Assembly (NCBI GenBank): GCA_035532115.1
Contig: DATKRO010000056.1
Location: forward strand, 1 to 64,000
DNA length: 64,000 nt
From: Acaudatibacter sp035532115
Lineage (GTDB): Bacteria; Pseudomonadota; Alphaproteobacteria; Caulobacterales; Caulobacteraceae
Reading direction: 5' to 3'
Shown here: positions 55,104-61,899 of the stretch, piece after piece
Numbering within the stretch: the stretch's first letter is position 1
How the letters are laid out: every line of letters begins with the position of its first letter
Notes under the pieces: generated by a model
Seen by the model: the letters and a program-made list of their open reading frames with translations, nothing else
Told to the model about the DNA's origin: nothing
Database searches by the model: none
Program-made: the position numbers and the translations under genes

Positions 55104-56261
55104 ATGAGCGACGGCGAGGCGGCAGGGCTGAACATCGAGACCGGGGAGGCGGTGATGCGCTTTTCCGAGGGCCAGCCGCTGCGGCTGGACTGCGGCGGGA
55201 AGATCGCCGGCCTCGAGATCGCCTACAAGACCTACGGTCGCCTCGATCCCGACCGCGCCAACGCCGTCCTCGTCTGCCACGCCCTCACCCTCGATCAGCA
55301 CGTCGCTTCGCGCCACCCCCTGACCGGCAAGCGTGGCTGGTGGTCCAACGTCGTCGGCCCTGGCCTGCCGATCGACACCGACCGCTACTTCGTCATCTGC
55401 TCCAACGTGGTCGGCGGCTGTTGCGGCGCCACTGGCCCAGGCGCCCTCGACCCGGCGACCGGGCGGCCCTATGGCCTCGCCTTCCCGATGATCACCATGG
55501 CCGACATGGTTCGCGCCCAGGCGATGCTGATCGAGGCGCTGGGGATCGACAGGCTGTTCGCGGTGGTGGGCGGCTCGATGGGCGGCATGCAGGTGCTGCA
55601 GTGGGCGGCGGACTATCCGGAGCGGCTCTATTCGGCGGTCTGCATCGCCGCGGCGGCGCGGCACTCGGCCCAGAACATCGCCTTCCACGAAATCGGCCGC
55701 CAGGCGATCATGGCCGATCCGGACTGGCGCGGCGGCGACTACGCCGCGGCGGGCGTCCGCCCGGAGAAGGGCCTCGCCATCGCGCGGATGGCAGCCCACG
55801 TCACCTACCTCTCGGAGGCGGCGCTGCAGCGCAAGTTCGGGCGCGAGCTGCAGCGCGACGGCTATTCCTGGGGCTTCGACGCCGACTTCCAGGTGGAGAG
55901 CTATCTGCGCCACCAGGGCGCGGCCTTCGTCGACCGGTTCGACGCCAATTCCTATCTCTACATCACCCGGGCGATGGATTATTTCGACCTCGCCGCCCAG
56001 CACGGCGGCGTGCTCGCCGAGGCGTTCCGGCGCGCCAGGGACGTGCGCTTCTGCGTCTTCTCCTTCACCTCCGACTGGCTCTATCCCACCCCGGAAAGCC
56101 GCCAGATCGTGCGCGCCCTCAACGCCGCCGGCGCGCGGGCGAGCTTCGTCGAGATCGAGACCGACAAGGGCCACGACGCCTTCCTGCTCGACGAGCCGGC
56201 GCTGCACGCGGCGCTGGCCGGGTTCATCTCCTCCGCCGCCCAGGCCAGGGGCCTTGCTTGA
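55104..56261 (+). CDS. metX: Homoserine O-acyltransferase MetX
   Basis: A 385-residue alpha/beta-hydrolase that activates homoserine for methionine synthesis, usually by acetylation. The nucleophile is Ser158 in VVGGSMGGMQVLQWAADYP; the Asp and His of the triad lie in FTSDWLYPT and DKGHDAFLLDE. NVVGGCCGATGP is a family block. Acetyl versus succinyl specificity is not decidable from the eye alone. ATG 55104 follows GGGAAGGGAG. metW starts within its stop codon. No SAM-II riboswitch was recognised upstream. Confidence 0.93.
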   Translation: MSDGEAAGLNIETGEAVMRFSEGQPLRLDCGGKIAGLEIAYKTYGRLDPDRANAVLVCHALTLDQHVASRHPLTGKRGWWSNVVGPGLPIDTDRYFVICSNVVGGCCGATGPGALDPATGRPYGLAFPMITMADMVRAQAMLIEALGIDRLFAVVGGSMGGMQVLQWAADYPERLYSAVCIAAAARHSAQNIAFHEIGRQAIMADPDWRGGDYAAAGVRPEKGLAIARMAAHVTYLSEAALQRKFGRELQRDGYSWGFDADFQVESYLRHQGAAFVDRFDANSYLYITRAMDYFDLAAQHGGVLAEAFRRARDVRFCVFSFTSDWLYPTPESRQIVRALNAAGARASFVEIETDKGHDAFLLDEPALHAALAGFISSAAQARGLA

Positions 56262-56905
56262 GCGATCGCGAAGACTTCCGCGAGATCGCGCGCCTGGTGC
56301 GGCCGGGCTCGCGGGTGCTGGACGTGGGCTGCGGCGAGGGCGACCTGCTCGAACTGCTGGCGCGCGAAAAGGGCGTCGACGGTCGCGGGCTGGAGATCAG
56401 CCCCGAGGGCGTCTCCGCCTGCCTCGCCCGCGGTCTCGCGGTCGTCCAGGGCGACGCCGATTCGGACCTCGACTATTTCCCCGCCCGGGCCTTTGACTAT
56501 GCTGTTCTGTCCCAGACTCTGCCGCAGGTGCGCCAGCCCAGGCACGTGCTCGCCGAGCTGCTGCGCATCGCGCCGCGCGCCGTGGTCTCGCTGCCCAACT
56601 TCGCGCATTGGCGGGTGCGGCTCAGCCTGCTGGCCGGCGGCCGCATGCCGGTGACCCGCGCCCTGCCCAGCCCCTGGTGGGCGACGGGCAACATCCACCT
56701 TTGCACCCTGGACGACTTCACCGCCCTCTGCGACGAACTCGCCTTGCGCATCGAGGCCTGCGCCGCGCTCGCCGGCGCCAAGCGCGCCCGCGCGATCGAT
56801 CCGAAGGCGCCGCTGGAGAACTGGCGAGCCGAATCGGCGCTGTTCCTGCTCAGCCGCGGCGACGCGCCGGCGCCTGGCGCAGCGAAGGCGGAGCTGTTTT
56901 CATAG
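56258..56905 (+). CDS. metW: Methionine biosynthesis protein MetW
   Basis: A 215-residue SAM-binding methyltransferase-fold protein. It has SRVLDVGCGEGDLLELLAREKGVDGRGLEIS and the MetW block VLSQTLPQVRQPRHVLAELLRIAPRAVVSLPNFAHWRVRLSLL followed by PWWATGNIHLCTLDDF. MetW associates with and is needed by MetX in several proteobacteria. TTG 56258 overlaps the metX stop (TTGA), so the two are translationally coupled and probably made in fixed ratio. Confidence 0.93.
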   Translation: MSDREDFREIARLVRPGSRVLDVGCGEGDLLELLAREKGVDGRGLEISPEGVSACLARGLAVVQGDADSDLDYFPARAFDYAVLSQTLPQVRQPRHVLAELLRIAPRAVVSLPNFAHWRVRLSLLAGGRMPVTRALPSPWWATGNIHLCTLDDFTALCDELALRIEACAALAGAKRARAIDPKAPLENWRAESALFLLSRGDAPAPGAAKAELFS

Positions 56906-56939
56906 GCTCGCCCCGCTCCCATGCAGGGGAGGCAGGCTC

Positions 56940-57284
56940 TCAGCCCGAGATCGCCGCGGCGTTGCGCTCGCCGGTGCGGATGCGGATGGCGGTCTCGAGG
57001 TCCAGGACGAAAATCTTGCCGTCGCCGATCTTGCCGGTGTTGGCGGCGCGCTCGACGGCCTCGATCACCTTGTCGGCCAGATCGTCGGGCGCCGCGATTT
57101 CCAGCCTGACCTTGGGCAGCAGTTTCACCTCGTATTCGGCGCCGCGATAGACTTCGGTCTTGCCCTTCTGGCGGCCGTAGCCGCGCACCTCCGTCACCGT
57201 CATGCCCGAGGCGCCGGCCTCGGTGACGGCGTCGAGCGCCGCGTCGAGGCGGCTTGGCTTGATGACGGCGACAATCATCTTCAT
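56940..57284 (-). CDS. PII nitrogen-regulatory protein (GlnB/GlnK)
   Basis: A 114-residue PII protein. The T-loop reads EVRGYGRQKGKTEVYRGAEYEVKLLPK with the uridylylatable Tyr51, and the ATP/C-loop blocks IGDGKIFVLDLETAIRIRTGE are intact. PII senses ATP/ADP and 2-oxoglutarate and controls nitrogen metabolism. It is not next to glnA or amtB; its start overlaps the stop of a methyltransferase gene by 4 bp (ATGA). Whether it is GlnB or GlnK cannot be told. It converges on metW. Confidence 0.93.
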   Translation of the reverse strand: MKMIVAVIKPSRLDAALDAVTEAGASGMTVTEVRGYGRQKGKTEVYRGAEYEVKLLPKVRLEIAAPDDLADKVIEAVERAANTGKIGDGKIFVLDLETAIRIRTGERNAAAISG

Positions 57285-58099
57285 CGGTGCAGGGATTCCC
57301 TTGACGTGGCGAGGAGACTAGGCGAATTCCGCGCCGCGCCCAAGCTGGGTCGGCCCTGGTCGCGGGGCCGGTCCCGCGACGCAGCCCCGGCCGGATTCAG
57401 CGCGCCGGGGGCGAAGACACGGGCGCGCGCCTTGCGCGCCCTGGGCTTGATGGCGAAGGTCTGCTTGACGGCTTCCATCAGGATGACGCCGGCGAACGGC
57501 GGCCAGAGCACGGCGCCGGCATGCTCGAAGCCCTCGGCCCAGCGGCCGGCCCAGCCGAGCGGCGGGGCGTAGAGCGCCCGGGTCCAGCCGGCGGGTTCGA
57601 GGTCGGCCTCGCGGATCAGCTCCCCGAGCTGGCGGCGCGAGAACGGCCGGCCGTGGCCGAAGGGAGTCGCCTCGAACTCGGCCCAGAGGCCGTGGCGCGC
57701 CGCCACCGCCACGATCAGCCGTCCGGAGGGGGCGAGTACGCGGCCGACCTCGCGCAGCAGGGCGATCGGGCTCTCGCTCTCCTCCAGCGCATGCACCGCC
57801 AGCACCCGGTCGAAGAGGGCGTTCTGGAAGGGCAGGGCGGCCTCGTCGACCAGGGCGGCGCAGTTGGGGGCGCCCAGCGGCCAGGCCTCGACCCCTTGCG
57901 CCGCCGGCATGGCGGCGATGGTGCGCCGCGCCGCCGCGGTCAGGCGCTCCAGGAACGGCGTCGCATAGCCGAGGGCCAGCAGATCGAGCCCCGAAAGCGA
58001 GCCCCAGGCCTCTGCGACCTTGCGCGAGACCATCTCGCGCGCCGCCCGGCCGAGCGCGCCGGCGTAGAATTCGCGCAGGTCCAGCACGTCGCGGCGCAT
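57281..58099 (-). CDS. Class I SAM-dependent methyltransferase
   Basis: A 272-residue methyltransferase of the type 11 group. Motif I is weak but recognisable (GLDLLALGYATPFLERL); LPFQNALFDRVLAVHALEESESPIALLREVGRVLAPSGRLIVAV is the canonical motif II-III region. The end is basic (KPRARKARARVFAP). ATG 58099 follows GGGAG. It lies divergently next to gloB, a pairing commonly seen in alphaproteobacteria, and overlaps the PII gene downstream. The substrate is unknown. Confidence 0.82.
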   Translation of the reverse strand: MRRDVLDLREFYAGALGRAAREMVSRKVAEAWGSLSGLDLLALGYATPFLERLTAAARRTIAAMPAAQGVEAWPLGAPNCAALVDEAALPFQNALFDRVLAVHALEESESPIALLREVGRVLAPSGRLIVAVAARHGLWAEFEATPFGHGRPFSRRQLGELIREADLEPAGWTRALYAPPLGWAGRWAEGFEHAGAVLWPPFAGVILMEAVKQTFAIKPRARKARARVFAPGALNPAGAASRDRPRDQGRPSLGAARNSPSLLATSRESLHR

Positions 58100-58155
58100 C
58101 GGCGCTCCCTTTGCGGCCCCAGCTCAATGTAGGATGCCGGCGAAGGGAGTAGCCC

Positions 58156-58917
58156 ATGACCCTCGCCGTCCGCCAGTTCCCCTGCCTCTCCGACAACTAC
58201 GGCTTCCTCGCGCGCGACGAGGCCTCGGGGGCGACCGCCTGCGTCGACACGCCCGACGCCGACGCCATCCTGGCCGAGCTGAAGGCGGCCGGCTGGCGTC
58301 TCGACTACATCTTCAATACCCACTGGCACCCCGACCACGCCGGCGGCAACGCCCGCATCAAGGCCGAGACCGGCTGCCGGATCGTGGGTCCTGCCGAGGT
58401 GACGCGCATCGCCCCGCTCGACCGTACCGTGAAGGGCGGCGACATCGTCGAACTGGGCCGGACGCGCTTCCAGGTGATCGAGACCGGCGGCCACACCCTG
58501 GGGCACATCGCCTATTACGACGGGGCCGACCGCATCGCCTTCGTCGGCGACACCCTCTTCGCGCTCGGGTGCGGGCGGCTCTTCGAGGGCGACGCGGCGC
58601 AGATGTGGGCCTCGCTCGGGCGCCTCGCCGCCCTGCCCGACGACACCGCCGTCTATTGCGCCCACGAATACACCGCCTCCAACGCCAGGTTCGCCCTCTC
58701 GGTCGACGCCGATCCGGCGCTGCAGGCCCGCGCCGACCAGGTGTTCGCCGCCCGCGAGCGCGGCGAGGCGACGGTGCCGACCAGCATCGGGCTCGAGAAG
58801 GCCACCAACCCCTTCCTGCGCGCCCCGCTGCTGGCGGCCGGTCTCGGCAAGGCTGGCGTGGCCGATCACGAGGCGTTCGGGGCGGTGCGCGCCGCCAAGG
58901 ATGCGTTCAGAGGCTAG
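58156..58917 (+). CDS. gloB: Hydroxyacylglutathione hydrolase (glyoxalase II)
   Basis: A 253-residue metallo-beta-lactamase-fold enzyme that hydrolyses S-lactoylglutathione to lactate and glutathione in methylglyoxal detoxification. The metal motif is His56, His58, Asp60 and His61 in FNTHWHPDHAGGN; further ligands lie in GGHTLGHIAYY, FVGDTLFALGCGRLFEG and CAHEYTASNARFAL. The C-terminal KATNPFLRAP substrate block is present. ATG 58156 follows AAGGGAG. Confidence 0.94.
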   Translation: MTLAVRQFPCLSDNYGFLARDEASGATACVDTPDADAILAELKAAGWRLDYIFNTHWHPDHAGGNARIKAETGCRIVGPAEVTRIAPLDRTVKGGDIVELGRTRFQVIETGGHTLGHIAYYDGADRIAFVGDTLFALGCGRLFEGDAAQMWASLGRLAALPDDTAVYCAHEYTASNARFALSVDADPALQARADQVFAARERGEATVPTSIGLEKATNPFLRAPLLAAGLGKAGVADHEAFGAVRAAKDAFRG

Positions 58918-59191
58918 TCGCACATTGGGGAGGACCCGGGCATGGGAGTCTGGTCGGGCGATCGGACTGACGCAGAACTCGGCGCCGGCGCCGGGCGGCG
59001 CGCCCTGCCGCGCTGTACGCCGGCGACAGCGATCGGTTTCAACCCCCGTGCCGGACGTGGCGAGGGGATTCGAGAAGGCCAGGCTCGATCTCGTCGAGGG
59101 TGCGCGCGGCCGCCTCGGCGCCTGCCGATAGGCGCCTTGAATCTTCCCCCCCGCCCGACTAGGTTCCGCGCCTTCGCCCATGCGGCGGCGC

Positions 59192-59268
59192 GCGCTCGTA
59201 GCTCAGCTGGATAGAGCACCAGACTACGAATCTGGGGGTCGGGCGTTCGAATCGCTCCGAGCGCGCCA
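59192..59268 (+). tRNA. tRNA-Arg (anticodon ACG)
   Basis: A 77-nt cloverleaf including encoded CCA. The acceptor stem GCGCTCG pairs with CGAGCGC, the D-arm is GCTC/GAGC, the anticodon stem CAGA/TCTG encloses loop CTACGAA (anticodon ACG, read as ICG), and the T-arm has TTCGAAT. The 274 bp between gloB and this gene hold no gene or element I can support. Confidence 0.96.
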
Positions 59269-59374
59269 AGCCATTTCAATCACTCAGGGTGTCGGCGGAC
59301 GTGGCCGCAGGAGGATGGCGCATCCACCTGTCCCGCAGGGCGTCTGCATCGGCCGCGACCATCGGCGGGTCGTG

Positions 59375-59713
59375 GGATGGGTGGGAGGCTTCTGTTGCCA
59401 GGCGCCTCCCGAGCCCCGCCTGAACCGGCTAAGGCCCAGGGCTTAAGGTCGAATTCGACCGCACCGCATTACGCGGCGAGGGCGTATTCTTCAGCGAAGT
59501 TATCGTTCGCAGTTATCAAATGGCCCGAAACGGTGAGCCACGCCGGGAAAAAGCAACGCCTTTAGACGTCTGTCGATGCTGATCGGCCCCGCATGCGCCC
59601 CGCCGATAACGCGAGGAGAAGCAGGAAGTGGTGGAGCCGCCGGGAATCGCACCCGGGTCCAGTCCGCTTATTGCGCGCGCGTTTATCTCCATAGTCCGGA
59701 CGAGAGCCCGAAC
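59375..59713 (-). ncRNA. ssrA: Two-piece (circularly permuted) tmRNA
   Basis: On the minus strand the order is acceptor piece, spacer, coding piece. The acceptor piece ends GGTGCGATTCCCGGCGGCTCCACCA-type (CCA at 59631-59629). The coding piece begins GGGGCCG (59590-59584), which pairs with CGGCTCC of the acceptor piece through one G-U. The tag reads GCG AAC GAT AAC ... GCG TAA at 59510-59469: ANDNFAEEYALAA. A GGGAGGC/GCCTCCC stem (down to 59383) probably closes the last pseudoknot. Both ends are estimates. Tagged proteins are delivered to ClpXP by the SspB encoded at 6.8 kb. Confidence 0.9.
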
Positions 59714-59719
59714 GGACGA

Positions 59720-59748
59720 CATATATGCGCTTGCGGCCGCCGATTGAA
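59720..59748 (-). promoter_or_regulatory. Likely tmRNA promoter
   Basis: On the minus strand TTCAAT (59748-59743) and TATATG (59725-59720) are 17 bp apart, placing the transcription start at about 59713, just before the acceptor piece. The -35 match is only fair. Confidence 0.4.
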
Positions 59749-59872
59749 GCCGGCACGTGCAGACGCGGGTTCGAAGCAGGCGCCGGACAAATCCACCTGC
59801 CGGGCGTACCGTGCCGCCAGGACGGACCTGCCGACGCGGGTCGCCGCGACGAAAGCCTGAGGAGGAGCGGCC

Positions 59873-60730
59873 ATGGACGATGCTGCGGCGCTGGCGCGCA
59901 CGACGCGGTTCGATCCCGCTCCGCACGTGGAACGGATGCGGCGCCACGGCTGGACCGTGATCGAGAACTTCCTCGACGAGCAGGACCTCGCCGACTTCCG
60001 CGCCGGCGTCGCGCCGCTGCTCGGCCGCTGGCGGGGCCGCAACGCCTTCGAGGGCCGCACGACCGAGCGGGTCTATACCCTGGTCGGCCGCGGCCGGGTG
60101 TTCGAGTCCATCGCCTGCGATCCGCGGCTGATGGCGGTAATCGGCGCGTTCCTGCGGCCCAATTTCCTGCTCTCGGCCAGCCATGCCATCTCGATCTTCC
60201 CTGGCGAGGTCGCCCAGGCGCTGCACACGGACGATGCCTTCTATCTCGTGCCCCGGCCGCGGCCGGCGCTCGCGGTCAGCGTCATCGGCGCCATCGATGC
60301 GTTCACCGTCGAGAACGGCGCCACGGTCGCGGTCCCGGGCAGTCACCTCTGGAGCGCGGCCGACCTGGAGGCGTTCCGCCTGCGCCGCGCCGGCGCGAGC
60401 GGGCCGCCGCCCGAAGCGGTGGCGCTGGAGATGCCGGCCGGCGCCATCGCGGTGTTCCCAGGCACGCTCGTGCACGGCGCGGGGTCCAACCGCAGCGCCG
60501 CGCCGCGCCTTGCCTTCACCAGCCAGTATTGCGAGCCCTGGCTGCGCACCCAGGAGAACTTCCACCTCGCCGTTCCCAGGGAGCGGGTGCGGGCCATGGC
60601 GCCGCAGCTGCAGAGCCTGCTCGGCTATTCGATTGCGCCGCCGTTCCTGGGCATGGTCACCGCCTCGCACCCGCTGAAGACGCTCGATCCGGACTGGACG
60701 GCGCCGATCACGCGCGGGGCGGCGCAGTAG
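59873..60730 (+). CDS. Phytanoyl-CoA dioxygenase (PhyH) family protein
   Basis: A 285-residue Fe(II)/2OG oxygenase. Iron ligands lie in AQALHTDDAFYLVP (HxD) and in GTLVHGAGSNRS, with TVAVPGSHLW between. It is clearly different from the PhyH protein at 12.6 kb. ATG 59873 follows a strong AGGAGGAG. It stands alone between the tmRNA and ilvN, converging on ilvN with an 11-bp gap. The substrate is unknown. Confidence 0.85.
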   Translation: MDDAAALARTTRFDPAPHVERMRRHGWTVIENFLDEQDLADFRAGVAPLLGRWRGRNAFEGRTTERVYTLVGRGRVFESIACDPRLMAVIGAFLRPNFLLSASHAISIFPGEVAQALHTDDAFYLVPRPRPALAVSVIGAIDAFTVENGATVAVPGSHLWSAADLEAFRLRRAGASGPPPEAVALEMPAGAIAVFPGTLVHGAGSNRSAAPRLAFTSQYCEPWLRTQENFHLAVPRERVRAMAPQLQSLLGYSIAPPFLGMVTASHPLKTLDPDWTAPITRGAAQ

Positions 60731-60741
60731 GCGCCGGCGCC

Positions 60742-61290
60742 CTACAGCGTCTCCACGCCGCGCTCGATGGAGAGCACGCCGGTGCGCGAGACCTCGACCA
60801 GACCTAGGGGGCGGGTCAGGTCGATGAAGCCGTCGATCTTGGCGGGCGCGCCGGTGATCTCGAAGATGAAGCTCTGGGTGGTGGTGTCGATCACCCGGGC
60901 GCGGAAGATCTCGGCGATGCGCAGCGCCTCGACCCGTTCCGCGCCGGTCCCGCGCACCTTCACCAGCGCTAGTTCGCGCTCGACGCCGTTGGGGTCGCGG
61001 CTCACGTTCTGGACGTGCCGCGTGGAGACCATCTTCTGGAGCTGCGCCTCGATCTGGGCGAGCACCTGCGCAGTGCCGCGGGTGACGATGGTGACGCGGC
61101 TGGTGTGGGCGTTGCGATCGGTTTCGGCGACGGCGAGGCTCTCGATATTGTAGCCGCGCGCGGCGAAGAGGCCGACGACGCGGTGCAGCACGCCCGGTTC
61201 GTTGTCCACCAGGATGGCGAACGTCGCCACCTGCTCGGCTTCGTGGGCATGGCCCATGTCGTAGGCCGAGGCGGGAGGTTCGACGCTCAT
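60742..61290 (-). CDS. ilvN: Acetolactate synthase small (regulatory) subunit
   Basis: A 182-residue regulatory subunit of acetohydroxyacid synthase, which confers valine feedback inhibition. It has an N-terminal ACT domain (ATFAILVDNEPGVLHRVVGLFAARGYNIESLAV) and the conserved C-terminal half (ALVKVRGTG.., GFIDLTRPLGLVEVSRTGVLSIERG). Normally it directly follows ilvB. Here it is separated from ilvB by the brnT-brnA pair, with brnA ending 10 bp before its ATG. Confidence 0.95.
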   Translation of the reverse strand: MSVEPPASAYDMGHAHEAEQVATFAILVDNEPGVLHRVVGLFAARGYNIESLAVAETDRNAHTSRVTIVTRGTAQVLAQIEAQLQKMVSTRHVQNVSRDPNGVERELALVKVRGTGAERVEALRIAEIFRARVIDTTTQSFIFEITGAPAKIDGFIDLTRPLGLVEVSRTGVLSIERGVETL

Positions 61291-61300
61291 CGAAGATGGC

Positions 61301-61585
61301 TTACGCGCGCCGCCGGGCGTTGGCTACGTGCTGGCGCAGGACGCGATTGATCTCGCGCTGGTAAGGCCCGCCGCCCGCGTGTTCCTTGAACCAGCCGACG
61401 ATGTCGGCGTCGAGACGGATGGTGATGGGCTGCTTGATCGGACGATTCAGTCCCGGCCGGAACGCGCGCGCCCACTGCTCGTCGGTGATTTCAGGAATAT
61501 CGCTGGTGTCGATGTCCTTATCGGACGTCGCTTCGAGTTTGACGAGTTGCTTGAGTTCTTCGGGCGTGAATGGTCTATCGCTCAT
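61301..61585 (-). CDS. brnA: BrnA-family antitoxin
   Basis: A 94-residue BrnA (DUF4415) antitoxin. The N-terminus contacts the toxin and the C-terminal half is a ribbon-helix-helix: IKQPITIRLDADIVGWFKEHAGGGPYQREINRVLRQHV. ATG 61585 lies 11 bp inside the end of brnT, so translation is coupled and the order is toxin first, as usual for brnTA. It probably binds the palindrome in front of brnT. Confidence 0.92.
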   Translation of the reverse strand: MSDRPFTPEELKQLVKLEATSDKDIDTSDIPEITDEQWARAFRPGLNRPIKQPITIRLDADIVGWFKEHAGGGPYQREINRVLRQHVANARRRA

Positions 61586-61853
61586 GTTGGCGCCTCTCTT
61601 GCGACGTGGCCTTTCGGGCGCTGATGATGCGCACCCGCTGGTCATCTTCGAGGTCGGGGAATGCATGGACCACGACGATGATCGTCGTCGTGCCCACAAC
61701 CCCGACGGCAAGCCATCTCTCCTCGCCGTCTACAACCCTGCCGAACGTGACCTCGTATAGCGGGTCGTCCCATACGCGCTTGGCCAGTTCGAAGGATATG
61801 CCGTGCTTCGCCAGATTCGACAGCGCCTTGGCGTCATCCCAATCGAACCTCAT
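61575..61853 (-). CDS. brnT: BrnT-family ribonuclease toxin
   Basis: A 92-residue RelE-like ribonuclease toxin. The family pattern is clear: RFDWDDAKALSNLAKHGISFELAKRVWDDPL, DGEERWLAVG and VRIISARKATSQERRQHE. ATG 61853 is preferred; ATG 61865 lies inside the operator palindrome. Neither has a Shine-Dalgarno, so translation may be leaderless or nearly so. The gene sits between ilvB (46 bp upstream) and ilvN, which is an insertion into a biosynthetic operon. Confidence 0.92.
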   Translation of the reverse strand: MRFDWDDAKALSNLAKHGISFELAKRVWDDPLYEVTFGRVVDGEERWLAVGVVGTTTIIVVVHAFPDLEDDQRVRIISARKATSQERRQHER

Positions 61854-61854
61854 C

Positions 61855-61893
61855 TGTACGTACATATATGTACGTACATTGCGCGGCCGTCAA
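61855..61893 (-). promoter_or_regulatory. brnTA promoter with double-palindrome operator
   Basis: A perfect 24-bp palindrome (61855-61878) is made of two TGTACGTACA units, each itself palindromic, around TATA. On the minus strand TTGACG (61893-61888) is a good -35, and the AT-rich centre (CATATA/TATATG, 61870-61865) is in the -10 position about 17 bp on. The ATG of brnT follows 2 bp after the palindrome. Binding by BrnA is inferred from other brnTA loci. Confidence 0.7.
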
Positions 61894-61899
61894 GCGCGT

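Noticed and set aside
58942..59214. 90-residue frame between gloB and tRNA-Arg
   Set aside because: Arg/Gly/Pro-rich, no ribosome site, and it runs into the tRNA gene.
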